Assembly: GCA_014338405.1 (NCBI GenBank)
Contig: JTDE01021410.1
Location: 28,900-92,899 of the forward strand
Reading direction: 5' to 3'
From: Paragonimus skrjabini miyazakii
Lineage: Eukaryota > Platyhelminthes > Trematoda > Plagiorchiida > Troglotrematidae
DNA: 64,000 bases
Below the pieces are notes generated by a model, which made no database searches, was not told where the DNA came from, and saw nothing but the letters and a program-made list of their open reading frames with translations. The position numbers and the translations under genes were made by a program. Positions 35,093 through 48,545 of the stretch are shown here, piece after piece. The stretch's first letter is position 1; the number at the start of each line of letters is the position of its first letter.

Positions 35093-35442
35093 ATGACCAC
35101 ATCAGAAGGGCAAGTGTTCCGATACTCGGTGGAATACCTCAACGCGGCGATAGGATATGTCCAAATACACGCAGCGAGTGGATTGCGGACAGCATGTGCA
35201 ACCGGACGAGCCATCGCTCAACGAAAGTGGACCAACGGACGAGGATTGACAGGCAAAATGCCCACGGTAGAAGACGTCAGTTACACAACAACCAGGCAGA
35301 AGAATCACACAAATTGTGAGTGGAAACTTCCGCTGTGTTGTGGACTGGAATTCCGGTTTACCAACGCAGGTGCGCATATAGTATGGGGAGGGTGAGTTGA
35401 ACAATAAAGTTCGGGCTTTACTGAACGACTTTTTGGTACAGT
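35093..35442 (+). repeat. Dispersed repeat D, copy 1, ending in a hairpin
   Basis: Similar over about 350 bases to the reverse complement of 50345-50690. Shared blocks include GATTGCGGACA, GGACGAGCCATC.CTCAACGA, GTGAGTGGAAAC and, at the end, ACAATAAAGTTCG..CTTTA. A partial hairpin lies at 35402-35423, followed by GAACGACTTTTTGGTACA. One frame (35093-35395) is open for 100 codons without a recognised domain, for example GLRTACATGRAIAQRKW. It could be a LINE piece or a non-autonomous element. Confidence 0.75.
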
Positions 35443-38400
35443 AAGTCTAAGACCGGTTGCCTTGTTCCATTGAGGTCGGAGTCGTAGATTTCAGTAACAG
35501 TTCATTTGGCCTTTTTAATTTCGATCACCCCTGCAACTAAGCGCTTCTCTATGGTCCTAAGCCCACTTTAAGTTGTCTGGGCGTTTCCCAGATCAGTTTC
35601 ACGAACAGTGTTTAATTCATGAACAGAGATCACTGAGTCCTTGCTCATGAGTTAGTATTCATGCATAATTTAAGGTGCCTTTCTAATGTCCTCTGATGTT
35701 CGTTTATTCCATTTTTGTGTTCTCATGCAGTCTGTCCGATATAAACTAGTAAACAACTCTTGTATTTGGTTCTACATGAGTCGTTAGCGGTTCCCTCAAC
35801 ATGCCATGTATTCTTGAGGTGCACCAAGACCTAACGTGTTGTAATCGCTTTTCGATCTACCCACATTGTACAAAACCGTGCGAATGGCATCTGATGTCCA
35901 TACCTTTAGTAGAACGACAACAGTACTGTTCCATTCCTTTGGCGTATTTGATGATATAGCTGTGACATGAATCACACGTGATTAAAGCTTAAAAATCAAC
36001 TGGAATGCAAACCCAGTTTTTTGCTTGTTAAAGTGCCCACCTGGTAAACCCGAATCACATACTAACAGAGGAACGACAGACACACAGTTAACTCGAAAGT
36101 GACCTATTAATCGCAAACTTTGGCATCTGCTATAACCCACTGTTCATACCGTCTTATTGCGTAGTCAAAATGGTTCATACCGAGACCTAGATACCCCAGG
36201 TGCTACTTCATCAGTAGTTAATTTAGTTCTTTCCTATAGAGTAAGGATAATAGTAATTGTCTGAATGTTAATAAGGCTACTCTTCAAGTAAATATTGATT
36301 TAACCTCCAAACTAGCGAGGACATCACCATGATGGACAGATATTAGTTTAATCCTGTGTATACTGCCATAAAAATTCCGGCTAGTATAACCCGATTTCGT
36401 TTCGTTAATGGTTGTAAAAGTCTCAACTTATTTCTCGCAAGCTCATGTGTTGGAGGGTAAATCCCACGAACACTAATCCTGATAAATACAATCCATTAAA
36501 CAATGCGGATACTGTGAATCGACTATAGATTGGTGTGCCATGGCAACGTACGCTGACCGAATTATTGTTCGCAAATTTGCCTCGTTTTATCCGACGCATA
36601 TCGGACTTCCTCGTTTGATCAACTTGTGAACTGGTTTGTAATGTTTCATTATCACCTTGATCTGTTCTCCACATCCACTATCTACCAAACAACAAAATGC
36701 CTGGTCATGAAAACTTAAAGTATCGATTGATTCTATCAAGGATATCCCAGAAAACTTAGCTTAAAGTAGGCTATATATATATATATATATATAGTCTCAT
36801 AGGATGTTAGCAAGTGATTTAACTGTATGTTCAGGTTTTCATCTGTTAGATCATAACGACATTAACGTTTCTGTGTACAACGGGATACAGGGTAGACACC
36901 TCATTCCGTCAGAATATCGCCTGAGCCTCTTTTTGCCAGTCAGTTTCTGTCAACTAAGCGTTTTCCAATCAGCAGTTACTAGTATGCTTTTTACACCAAT
37001 AAGTAAGTTGAGATCGAACAATCGATCGGAAGTTGACGGTAGAATAACAACTTTATGCACGACTCAATGCACATGATTTCAGCTATGAGGGCATCATAGC
37101 CAAATTAGCAGTAGATTAGGCTGACTGATTTGGTCACGTGAATAAGATTATCTCACCTGAGAATTTTGTTGCAAAGCGCAATACCAAACGAAACGTTTAC
37201 TATTGTCGTTCATGTATCACGTTCATAAAATTTGGATTGTTTTGTGAAGCACTTTAGTTTTCAAGGCAGTTTATAGATATTAATGAGAAGCACTGCAGAG
37301 GGAACTTTATAGGTTAATATTTTAACCGTCTATGAATTTGTTGTGAGGACACTGAAACGGAAGTGAGGACTTTTAGTTATGTGGGATAGATACAAGTTGA
37401 TCACCACTCGCATTCACATAAACTTTCCTGTCAATCTACAGTGAAAAGAAGCGTCAGATCCAAATTTTACTCTTCTTAGGGCTTATCATTAGATTGATTT
37501 TTACTCGTTCAAACTTAATACTGTCCTAATAAAATTCAAATTCACATCAACATGATGATCACCTTACACAAATTTTCCCTGTCATCTCTAGAGACATCGG
37601 AAATAAATACTTTAGAGGAAATAAAACGCAGCCGGCGATCACATGAATTTATGTTGGGCTGTTAAGAAAAGGCCAACGGAAAGTGAAATGTTTGCAATTA
37701 ACTGTATGAAGGAAGTCGAAGAGTGAGATGGTGTAAAGGTCGAAAACGAAAAGTCTTAATTGAGAGGAGGAATCGAGTGATACGTTGTCCTGCGCATAAT
37801 AAGCACTACTTAACATGCAATAAAAAGTCAGCCAAAAATGAGAATTCTAGCCAATTGAATAGCTTTAGATGGCCAAGCTACTTAGAGTGTCGGCTTAATG
37901 TCACTAATGTATGCATCACTTATACGTTTGAATTCGTTAACGTCTTCTACAGACTCGGTTGACGTGTACCAGTGAGGTTATATTAGGAGACCGAAGGAGT
38001 GTTGCCTATAGGTCAGTCGGATTGTTTGATGCTACAACTCTAGCGAGCTGTTCATGAAGTACCGAAGTGTCTAAAACGTATGCACCTTTTGTAATGCGTG
38101 TTTGGTGTCGTGGAGGATTTCAGATCCAAAGATTAATTCACCTGTGATATTTATATGTGAAGCAGAAAACTGGTGTAGTCTAAACAACCCATCTAGATAT
38201 GTGGCGGTCCGTTTTGCCGTCCTTCTTTGAACCTCTTAATATAACAGTATGATAGTCAGGAATACGCAATAGTAATCGGAAATGTACTTAGATCAAACCC
38301 AGAGCCAGTTTTTACGCAGTAGTGATAACGCAGCACGTCAGCCCACGAAACTGTATTGTAATCAGTATATGTACAACGTAATTATTCATGCAACAAAACA

Positions 38401-39116
38401 ACAAAAACACACAATGTTCCGTTATGAATTACAATCACCACAAATAAATACCTCCCAGCACGGTCAAACCCGATTGTTTCACTGGGATTTGGTTACAAAA
38501 ATGAGCTGAACGTCATAGAAATGCTTTCAGAGTGAAAAGTCCCAAACGTCTTACTTAGTGGCCTTTGTACACCGTTAGACCCCTCGGTCGTTGGCTAAAC
38601 AATATAGCACGGGATTGGTCAGGTGTGCATTTCATAAGTTACGCCATCTCACGTATTACTTTTGTACGACGTTAATTGCGAAGATGCTTCAATTTCCATG
38701 GCAACAACTCAGTGAATACTGTTGATATTTAAATTTTATAAAAGTATGAGAAGAAGAAAAGAGAAATTAGTCACGCAGCTAGTTGCCAGAAGCACATGTT
38801 TGTATTTTCTTACTATTTCTTTATTATTACAATCTTCAAGGTCGTTTTGTTTGCACTGTTCCAAGTGTTATTTAACGTATTCGACGTTTCTACGCTCGTT
38901 TCACTTGACGCGCCTTTGATTGCCGCCGACCGAAATGAAGCCTAACACGCGTCTTTTCCTTTCCTCTCTTGGTTATCGTCGTCAATCCCACAAAAGGCTA
39001 GATCTAAATACATACCATATTTGTGAACATTATTGGGAGCATACGAGTTATTCTGAAACTCTGCCGCGTTGTTTTAATTCGATGCCTGTTTGGCTCACAG
39101 TTCTATCGTTTTTCAG
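35443..39116. other. No gene seen; one TA microsatellite
   Basis: Apart from (TA)n at 36772-36793, no exon with supporting splice sites or repeat was recognised. Frames at 37723-37962 and 38722-39138 are open but unsupported. Confidence 0.35.
36772..36793. repeat. (TA)n microsatellite
   Basis: About 22 bases of alternating T and A. Confidence 0.95.
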
Positions 39117-39275
39117 GAAAGGCACCCTAAATTGCTAGAGGACGACGGGCGAACGCGCACCTGGTCTCCAGTATACCTCACATTTTCTTTAGCACAGTGG
39201 ACGACATTGACAGACTCATTTATCGTCATCACTAGCTGGCTGATCAAATTATTCGAAACGGGAACTTCACTATAA
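39117..39275 (+). CDS. Possible terminal exon, unidentified
   Basis: Preceded by a good acceptor (TTCTATCGTTTTTCAG ending 39116). The phase-0 frame reads ERHPKLLEDDGRTRTWSPVY followed by a hydrophobic stretch DSFIVITSWLIKLFE and stops at 39275. It could be a short membrane-ended C-terminus. No donor, family or poly(A) signal was identified. Confidence 0.35.
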   Translation, partial: ERHPKLLEDDGRTRTWSPVYLTFSLAQWTTLTDSFIVITSWLIKLFETGTSL

Positions 39276-40423
39276 ATCAGTAGAGACAAACTGTTGTGTG
39301 CTAAACCAGATGGCTCAAACTCAGTCGTTCACACCCATACCCGATCGGCAGACTATGCACTAGAACTGTCACCCACGCACGCATCAGACTACCAACACTC
39401 AAGGTCACACTGACCGACATCTGCATCGCGGGCTAACACGTGAACAATTTCAGTCCGGGCCACACACATTCTCCGCTGAGCGATTCTCACGTTTACTCGC
39501 CCCGATTGATAGCGAGCTGTCCTGTGTCGACACTTTGGTAATCACTGACCTACACAAACACACACGTGCATTCACTGAATATCGTCATTACGCATTAACC
39601 GACATGCATGTGATAGCCATGCGCGCAAGTGACTAGGCTGGCGGGTGCGTGACATAACGCAGCGCAGTATGATAGCAAGCAACATGCCACCATTTTATCT
39701 TACCACATGTACTACTCTCCGCTTCCTTTCAGGTCCCCAAACACGCGGCTGGCCGCGTCCGTGAACCGGGATGAGGGAGATGACTAACCAGAGCCCGAGG
39801 TCAGCGGTCAGTGAACGTGGGACCACCTCTGATTGATTGCATATTTCTGGACCGTGGGACATGGACATGATGTGAATAGGATCTTCTTGGGTATCTGTGT
39901 CGTGCCAATACAGGTTTCTCGTTGATTTGTGGCTTTTCTCTTTTGTAAAGTGAACTTTGCTGTGCTTCGATTACGAACGTTGGACATTGTGTGTGCAGTC
40001 ATTTGTGATTGACTCACCGGAATAGTACAGTAGGCGAACGCCTTAGCAACATGCCAAGGCAACAGACTTGAGCTGCACAACCCAATAACTTCATACCACA
40101 TCAGTCCGATCCCGTCCTTTCAACATTCCCGATACACTTATAGCGCGCACACCTGGATTATTATCGGTATGTTTATCATCTGCGGTATTAATTTATACTG
40201 TACGTGAGCCCCACAGGTTTTTCTACTTTGTCGATTTTACGATTATGCCTTGTTCAATTATTTGCATCAACCCTCAATCCTGTGCCCTTCTTGTGTAACT
40301 AATGGTAAATGTTGGACCTTAGTTATTCACTTGTAGCTCTGCAGCATCCCACTTTTCAAGTCATTCAGATTAGACAGAGGTTCACCATATAATCCCCGTA
40401 TCTTTCTGACACTCTCATTGCAG
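39276..40423. other. C-rich island and intron-like sequence
   Basis: 39300-39800 is richer in C and G than its surroundings, with many CAC and CGC words, but no motif I recognise. The rest runs into the acceptor of the exon at 40424. Confidence 0.35.
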
Positions 40424-40660
40424 ACACTGACAGTCATCCCATCGTATAACCGTTTCCTTTCATGGGCTCAGCATATCACTTCATCTGACAGCCATTTTCA
40501 AATCCAAACGAGGGATACAGAATTTGCCATCTCCTATGTGGCAAATCACAAGAAAGTAAACAATCCAGCTTTGTCGTTTATACGTTTTCCTAGAGTTGTG
40601 ACGCTCCGCAATAGTCAATTCTTGTTGCGAGTAAAAAATGCCTTCGGATCGGGACAATAA
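40424..40660 (+). CDS. Terminal exon of an unidentified gene
   Basis: A strong acceptor (TTTCTGACACTCTCATTGCAG, ending 40423) is followed by 78 open codons in phase 0: TLTVIPSYNRFLSWAQHI, FQIQTRDTEFAISYVAN, NPALSFIRFPRVVTLRN and a C-terminus LLRVKNAFGSGQ. The stop at 40658 overlaps an AATAAA, and a second AATAAA lies at 40707-40712, about 47 bases later, which suits a short 3' UTR. The family is not recognised; upstream exons were not found. Confidence 0.55.
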   Translation, partial: TLTVIPSYNRFLSWAQHITSSDSHFQIQTRDTEFAISYVANHKKVNNPALSFIRFPRVVTLRNSQFLLRVKNAFGSGQ

Positions 40661-40706
40661 ACATCTGTGACACGTCATGAATTCCACACAAACGCTATCA
40701 GGTCGT

Positions 40707-40712
40707 AATAAA
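40707..40712 (+). promoter_or_regulatory. AATAAA poly(A) signal
   Basis: Canonical hexamer about 47 bases after the stop codon of the exon at 40424-40660. Confidence 0.45.
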
Positions 40713-41961
40713 ATATGTTCATCACGAGTACTAGGACAGTTTCCAAATATGGTAAACGAACGTTCTCGACAATTGCAATAAGTTTTTGGTTTCCGTTAGG
40801 GACTGCGTAATCTTGAACATTCTCTAAGATAGAACATATTGTCTTCAAATTGCCTGTGCACTAGAGAGGTTACCAATGATTACGGATGAGCGTTATATTA
40901 ACTCAACAATGCCGACTGAAATTCTCCACGCCCAACAATAACAGGCCATCATGACTTGTTTCTTGGCACACTATACCGTCTTTCTATTTAGTTGCAAATC
41001 CGTTTCCTATTGGTGAGTTTTTATTTTGCACACGCAGTTCTGTTCAGCAAACATATCACACGATTTTGACTGCAGATTTATACCTAAAAAGCAATCAGTT
41101 TGATGCATATTCTTGACCTACTTTATGCGGTTCGTAATCTGTAACGCCATGCCTAACCACCTCCCTCTATTCCAGTGGAGTAACTGCTCCGGCTTGCGGT
41201 CACAAACTCCAACGATCATGACCTATTAGGACAAATCCCGTTAGCATGGGTAATAGGGGAAGAACTGTTTTATTTTCAGGGAGGTACGACTGAAACATGA
41301 ACATAAGAATGTGACGTTTGCTCATATAGCTAATCTTGCTGTTGCATATCTATTTACAAAAACCACATACCACTCCCGAGAGCAGTCAGATTTCCGGTGA
41401 GACACGTACGCATGCAGTGAAACATTTCAAGGCGAGGATTAACAAACGGTAGCTAGAAGTGAATGAGGTCAATTGCAGACCGTTTACATATGAAATGGTC
41501 AGAAGCTGCAAATGAGCTGTGTTGGAATTAGTCGCAGATGATCTGACCTAATTTTGAAAAGTCTACGGTTGGAAGGCCCCCTTTAAACAACGTTTTTTGT
41601 CCACTGCTATATGATCGTGTCTGAATCGTCGCTTTATAACCTGTAATGAATATAACTGCATGGATGTAATTGTGCATTTGTTTGGCCACACATGAACGCA
41701 ATACTACGATTTTATGGTTTCCAGTGTATACTCCCTCAAATGTGTCTTGGTTTTACGGATCTTATTTTATGCAGCTCGTACTTCACTAATACCAGTTCGC
41801 TTATTATAACTAGAGTCCCAATACTGAATACGGAATGTACATGGACACTTGCAATTTGGAGTCAGTGAACACAAAGTTCCCTTTTCGTGATACTGAGGAT
41901 TAGTTAGAGCAGACAACGCCGTGACGTGTGGGACAGTCGAAACTTCAGATTCACAAGCTTG
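40713..41961. other. No gene seen
   Basis: Nothing recognised between the exon at 40424 and the SINE at 41962. Confidence 0.35.
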
Positions 41962-42079
41962 ATTTCTAGTTCAGCTGCTGGAGCAGTTGACGCTCTTGGG
42001 CGTACTGTTTGTGTCGCTGGTTCGAACACAACTTAAGCTCAGATTTTATGCAATTGGATCTCGCCTAAATTATCAAACG
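41962..42079 (+). mobile_element. tRNA-derived SINE, copy 1
   Basis: A tRNA-like head with A-box region TTCTAGTTCAGCTGCTGGAG and B box TGTCGCTGGTTCGAACAC (about 42011-42028) is followed by a non-tRNA part ending CAATTGGATCTCGCCTAAAT TATCAAA. The reverse complement of 63463-63575 has the same head and the same tail, which defines a family. Such SINEs are transcribed by RNA polymerase III and mobilised by a partner LINE. Confidence 0.75.
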
Positions 42080-43202
42080 CCTCGAAGGATGGGTTTTAAG
42101 TTAACGTTGTATACCGGAAACATTTTAATGTAATAAACATTTGGCTACTCACTAATAAGTGATAAAATGAATATAAATTGAAGTTCAACAGCAATAGTTT
42201 GTTCATTACAGACATTGCGATGTACATGACGAAAGTCCGCAAATGTACCAAGGAACTTCTTCCAAACTACGCTTACATCGTTTGTGACACGGACCACACT
42301 AAACTTCAGCGAAGGAATATAGTGTTTTAAATTTCCAACTGTTGATCATTTTGTAGTTTCATTCAAAACGGCTACACTGCGGCGAAGCGAAATTATACAG
42401 CGATCTATCGCCACCGTCCGTGGCCGTTATCACTCGCTGCAGAGGGGGTTGTCCATAACAGTCCGGTGTCATGCAAATTAAATTATCTGGTGTAGTATAT
42501 CTTCAGCTGTTGAAGCGGATTCATGTTTAACTCGAACTTTATATAGAGAATCTTATTTGTTTAAAGATGACAGAATACAGAGTGACGGCAAATTAACTCA
42601 ACTTTCTAAGTTACTGATATAACTTGAAGGCAGACGAATACAGATCCATAGGATGTGCAGTCAAGTGATGAACACTCCTTATGGGTTTATGAAAAGCTGG
42701 AAGACCAAAACTGTTCACAGTGGGCTGATCGACAATCTCATTTGAACGTAAAAATTACAGTCGGTGTTCAGCGTACGATAATCAGGAATCCTTCAGTACT
42801 GCTCGAATAGGCGAAGATCACATCGTACCACTATCTCAAGATTAGGGTGGAAGAAGTAACAGCATGGAACTGCACGCTTGAGTGCTGCATCAGTAATACT
42901 TACTGACGGTACGAAGAAGGCCATGAACAACCTTTCTGGCTTTCACTGGTGATGGTTTAGTACCATGAAGTAGAAAAGCCGCCATGAACATTATTCATAG
43001 TGATCAGGATGAAGTCCAAATAGGGTGTAATTCCTCTCTGAGTAAAACCGTGCTATAAATAATCTACTTTCTTCTTGATTGGGATAGAGACCGGTACTAA
43101 AAAACACATCGTCATACCTCAGAGTTTTTTCTAGCTCAGCAACCACTATACCTTTCTTTCTCAAATGTTACATCCTATGATTGCCAGACTTGTTGTATAT
43201 TT
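42080..43202. other. No gene seen
   Basis: Nothing recognised. Confidence 0.35.
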
Positions 43203-43318
43203 GTGAGTGTAACCGCAAGTGGTTCAGTGCAAGCCACTTGGGATGATGGTTCAAAGCGCAGGCGTCCTTTGGCTTCGGTCAATGTGACAGGCTAATCCGT
43301 TTCGGATGCCGCCAACTA
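43203..43318 (-). repeat. Dispersed repeat E, copy 2
   Basis: Minus-strand copy of the repeat at 16277-16373: GGCGGCATCCGAAACGGATT, AGGACGCCTGCGCTTTGAAC and CATCATCCCAAGTGGCTTGC occur in order, with about 14 extra bases after the first block. Confidence 0.65.
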
Positions 43319-46300
43319 TATTTGTGAATGCACTGCTTTTGACGGAAAAGATTGTTGGGACTGTTGATAAGCAGTATGTTTATGTTAGAAAATTGTATTA
43401 AGCAAATTAATTTTCAATCATATTGAACAGCAATCTAAACAACAGGACTTTCTTCTAAAAAACACTGGAATTTCCATCTAAGGGACGACCAAGTGGATCG
43501 TTTTTATAGTATTTTTCGGATAACTCTATACTATAATCATATAGTATTGAATCACAGTATATGTCCAAAACAACATTAGTCACTGTTAGCGTATTATCCC
43601 CACAACTGCAGAAAACTAGGATTGGGGGAAAAAAGGTGGGTAAACACGAACGCACCTTAGAAAAAAATGAAAATAGAAACATAGGTACGTTCAATGTAAT
43701 TTAGGATTAACGGCATACATATATGTGCGTTTTCGAAACAGAATGTAAACAACACGAAAATCGTAGGTTATTTTTAAAATTATGGCAGTTGACGTCAATC
43801 TTGATATATCAATAACAAGTGGTAAAGTCTTCGCCATTATTCATTCGCAACTCGACATCAATAAAAGTCATATCAACAGAATCAAGATTTCTTTAAATGG
43901 GTCGCCTACCGAGCTCGGCTACGAGTTGATTAATAAAATCCTTTAGGTTGATCCTCTCCAGTTGTTTCATGCAGCCTCAATTGTTTCAGTTGGAGATTAC
44001 TTGCGCTGAATGCACTGTCCATTTTCTGAGCTGTGCGCAATGATTAGCTGGGGATGAACATTCGGCGAAACTACTGTGGGATCCATAACTGCCAACGAAA
44101 ATTGATAGGCACAAGAATTTCCCGAATTACTCGACATACGTCATCCCAGACAGACATCAGGATTTAAACGTAACGGAGGGTGTGCCGCGAGTTCTCAAAC
44201 TCTTTTTGTGAGTGGCAGAATACATGCAAATAGACAAAGTGAAGACAGTTTTGATGAATTCTTTCAAATTCAGTCTACAGAGCACGTGCGGTAAATTGGA
44301 ACATTGTCATCAAGTAAAGATGAAAATCTAAACCGAGCGATATTGCACAGGTAGGACAACCGTGCGCACACTCATACAAGGAAACACTTATCATTTTCGT
44401 TCACTGGAATTTGCAGGTGGTCAAATGGCCCAGAATGTTAGCCAGTAAAATCAAGCACAGTCAGATATTTAAGTTGTCACCAGCTCTGAGAGCGCTATCA
44501 GAAACGCATATGGTTCAGCGGTGAGTGTGACAAACAGTCTGTTATGTATATGGTGCTGTTGCCAATGAATCAATGTTATGTACCATCAAAAGTTATTCGG
44601 ATCAGTCTGGATGCATTAGTTCACTGATGGAACTTGAAGTTCCTAATGCAGTGCAGATCGTCCTGGGTTTTGGGAGTGCAGTCACTCGGCGGATCACCTT
44701 TGTGTTGAAAACGTTTTGTGATTCGGTTGTTTCAAGATAGCATGCTAATAAAACGGCATTCTCGTTTTTGCTCACAATAATGAAACATCTACCATCTACT
44801 ACTGTCCATCGTCTTAATGCTTTGTTCAACTAATTACAAAATTGGTGGAAGCAGAGCCAATTCCGCGGAAGAAATGAAATGTATTTTCGAGGCTTGCAGT
44901 TCCTCCGTCAAAGAATCAAACCGGCCTTCCAAAAAGGGATTAAAACGGGCCACTAGTACAGTGTACTGTGTTTGTGTTTGTCAGAAGCACAGCTTGATGT
45001 GCATTGCCAAACATAAAAATAAAATCAATGACATCACTGCACCTGAATTGTTGTGCCGAACAAACCAACCAGCAGACTAGCATGGTTTGTCTCGGCGACA
45101 GGAACCCCTGCGGCGCTGAGATTTGGCAACCTGCTCAAGATGCGCTTCCACACAATAGTGGTTTAATATCTGTTCCCAATGACCACCTTGACTACTTGTT
45201 ACAGCAAAGCTTTGGGCTTGGAAGTACAGAGCAAATGATACTGATTAACACTCCGATTTCTAATGTATACAACTATAATATGAGTCGATGATTAAGGCAC
45301 AACCAATAGCAAAGTGTGAAACGAATAGACTCTGTAACGCGACCGGCATGTTGTGCTGTCCTTGGGTACCGTTGTAAGCGACTGTAGGAGAAGGGCTCTG
45401 ACTATTCTTCATAAACATATTCTGTTGACTTTTGCATTCTTAGCGGTGGTTCACAATATGTCAACAGGTTTTAGCCTTTTTAATAGAGACTTTAGATCAA
45501 TGACGGCCAACTAAAACTTGATTCACATCTTCGCAAAAACGTGGTTGTTAGCCTTGTCATATGATAGATCTCTGCGAGTACACACGTTTGAACAAATGAT
45601 AGTGTTAAGCTTTCCGAGCGCGTTGTCAAACTTTGTGTCACCTAGGTGTCATCGTGAGAAGAACATGGACAAGGCTAAAGGCAGGTGGTAACGATTATCT
45701 TTTACTATCTTTTTATGCCACGTTTCACATTACTTAGTAAAAAACCGGTTGATGTCGCAAGTAATAATTAATATACCATGGTTGGTTTTTCAAAATGATT
45801 AGTACTCGTCTTTTCATTAAAAACAGATGTGAGTTTTAGGAAGTAGATGCTGGTACTAAATGGAGAAGTAGGAGTCTCATGATTATACATTTCTCTTTGT
45901 GCGGACTAAGTTAATAAAATCTGCTGAGCGGACCATAAGGGAAAGGAAACATTCTCAGGTATAAAGGGGAATTCCGGATATGTAAAGAAGCGCACAGCCA
46001 TGCGTCAATCCAACGTCGAACAATACGGAAATCAAACCGACAAGCACGCATGCAGCCATTTGACGAAAGCATGTAGACACACAAAGACAGACACATCTGG
46101 TGTTCTGTAGGGGGGGGGGGCACGTCAGAGAGGCGACCAAGAGAACTGGAATACTGGTTGGCTCTCGCGCATGTGCTGATAGGGTAGAATTTTGCGCATT
46201 GAAATCGAGTTAACCATAAACATAGAATTAGGCAGTGCGTCCTAGAATGAGAAAGTCTGTCTGTGCGCTGGTCTGCTTACGTGGAACTCAAGTTTAAAAG

Positions 46301-47389
46301 AATGACCCTTTAATTATTCGTTCCTGGTTAATAGGTGATCAGGTTCGTAGAAAATACCTAAATGCCTGCAGTTAATTGAGAACAGACCTAATGTTATCAG
46401 TTTTTCTGGATAGGAGTTTGTTCTGAATCTAATGATTTACCCATATTCAGAGGTTTCCAACAAGAAGTGTCTATTTTAAATGAGACCGAAGAGCCCGTAA
46501 GTACGCACAAAGAATTTGCACACCTCATACCATCGGAAAATATTTTAAGGAATTGCAGTTTTTGATGCAGATATACCGAACTACTGCCAAATGCTTCGCC
46601 GTTTGGTGGATCCCTCTCGGAAAGTGACTGGATGTTTTTCAGCATTCGCAGCGGTGTAATCTCCCAACAGGAATTCGTGCAAAACATAAGTCAGTATTCT
46701 TTGGTTAAGCTACGAGCTATAACCCAAACAGTTATAGTTTTTGCAACATTTGGGGGAACCTTTATAAAGCGATTTATATCAGAAACATACAGGCTTTAAA
46801 AGTGATGCCCATCAAATGGTACCTAAGTTTTGCAAATATTCCGGTGATACTCAATAGTTTTCTGCATGCGTATTTCGCATTCATTTTTATCTTTCCTATC
46901 GTCGCTGGAGGTGTCCATCCGAACTGGGAGCTGTTCCACCTGGGTGTGCATCGCTTTGCACACAGCGGTTTGTGTGTTTTTCTGAACATATTTAGCTGCT
47001 TTCTAAGTTGATGTTGTTTAGGGTGTTAACAGAACCGTCTGTTTTTAAGGACTGTCGATCCGAAAACTATTTCGGTTTTCAAGAGTTGCATTCTGGTGGG
47101 TACTTGGTGTTCTGGCCTGTCCATTCTGCTTAAGTAATGATTATCACCTTTGGTCCCACTGTATGCTGAAATCTTTTCTAACGAATTTTAAAACGAGATT
47201 TATTGTTTTCCAAAGCATGGCTTCGAAATTCGTGATTGGTGGCATTGCGTACAAAAATAAAAAACGAACAACTCCTAGAAAACACTTCATCTCATATCAT
47301 AATTACTTTTTGTTTCTAAACCTGTTTCTATATTTGACAGATAGTGTGTAAGAAAGCTTAACTGGGCACCCAAACAACGCCTAACGGCT
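43319..47389. other. No supportable gene
   Basis: Frames at 44817-45080, 45004-45291 (+) and 46397-46687 (-) look somewhat protein-like but lack clear splice sites or motifs. A run of eleven G lies at 46110-46120. Confidence 0.35.
46110..46120 (+). repeat. G11 homopolymer
   Basis: Eleven consecutive G bases, unusual against the AT-leaning surroundings. Confidence 0.9.
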
Positions 47390-48545
47390 CGTCAGAATGT
47401 TCCATGGATGTATCAGGTGGATCGATCTCTGATGAATTTGACATTGTCACTGGAGTGAAGCAGGGTTGTGTCTAAGCCCCAACACTATTTTATTTACATT
47501 TGGCTGTAATGTTTACGGTTGCTTTTCAGAACTCGGGGGACGGTGCTGAGGTTGAATACCACACGGATGGTTGCCTACTGAATATTCGAAGTTTCGGCGC
47601 TTTAACCGGGGTACTTAATTCGACTGTTTGCATGCTCTGCACTATTTGTGTTTAGCGAACAGGAACTCCAACGACTGTCCACGACCTCGGAATCCAGATT
47701 TGGTTTAGATATTAACATAGATAGAAATTTCTCTCAACCTACTCCGGGATGCGGTGTTGTGCCTGCACCTGGAACCCGCGTCAACGGAGACACTGTGGAT
47801 ACGTGCACAGACTTCTGTTGTTTATGTGTTAATCTATCAACAGATCTGTCCATAGACAGCGAGTTGGAAGCTCGTGTGACGAAGGCTGGTGCTGCTTTTG
47901 GACGTTTTAAAAGACGTGTCTGGAGGAACCACAGCCTGAAGACGAACACCAAGTTGCTTGTCTATCGCTTAATGTTATCATCTATGCTGTTGTATGGCAG
48001 TGAAATCTATATATTGTATCAACGGAAGGTGTGGTATCTGAATTGTTGCCATCTACAAAGTATAAGACGTATCTTGAATATTCGGTGGTCAGATATGTTT
48101 CAGAAAACTGAAGTAAAGTGACGAGCGGACACAGACGGGATTTTGATGCTTAATCACCTTCGTTACCTAAGACACGGTCATAGAATGCGCAACGAGCTGT
48201 TTCCAGAGCAGTTGGCGTAGGGGCAAGTGGAAGCAGATGGACGAAATCCTGTTGGTCAGAAGTTATCCAAATAAGTCTGTCGCCATCTAATATCGATTTT
48301 AGATCTTGGGGGACTTACCGTTCAACCGGACGGAATACAGTCCGAAGGCTCAACGAACAACTGTTGCGCGGCCATGGACTGAAGCCTGCGGTATGCGAAG
48401 AAACGATGGGTATCATAGGTCGTGGTAACATGATTATACGGCTTTGTCATTAATGCAGCCGCGAATACACTTGCTGTCTCAGAATCACCTTTTCCACAGC
48501 ACACCGTCGACGAGGGGACGACGAGTACATTAAGTGTAAGTAAGT
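47390..48545 (+). mobile_element. LINE family A, 5'-truncated copy
   Basis: Starts inside RT with DEFDIVTGVKQGCV (then a stop), TVAFQNSGDGAEVEYHTDG and LLNIRSFGAL. From 47648 an ORF of 157 codons covers EQELQRLSTTSESRFGLDIN, GTRVNGDTVDTCTDFCCL and VTKAGAAFGRFKRRVWRNHS, ending ILNIRWSDMFQKTEVK. Later frames give HRMRNELFPEQLA and nucleotide similarity continues to the finger region near 48520. The FADD segment is lost where the frames change near 47630. Opposite in orientation to the other two A copies. Confidence 0.88.

Noticed and set aside
45004..45291. Protein-like + strand frame (GLISVPNDHLDYLLQQSFGLG)
   Set aside because: No convincing acceptor, no family recognised, and an overlapping frame of equal length exists.
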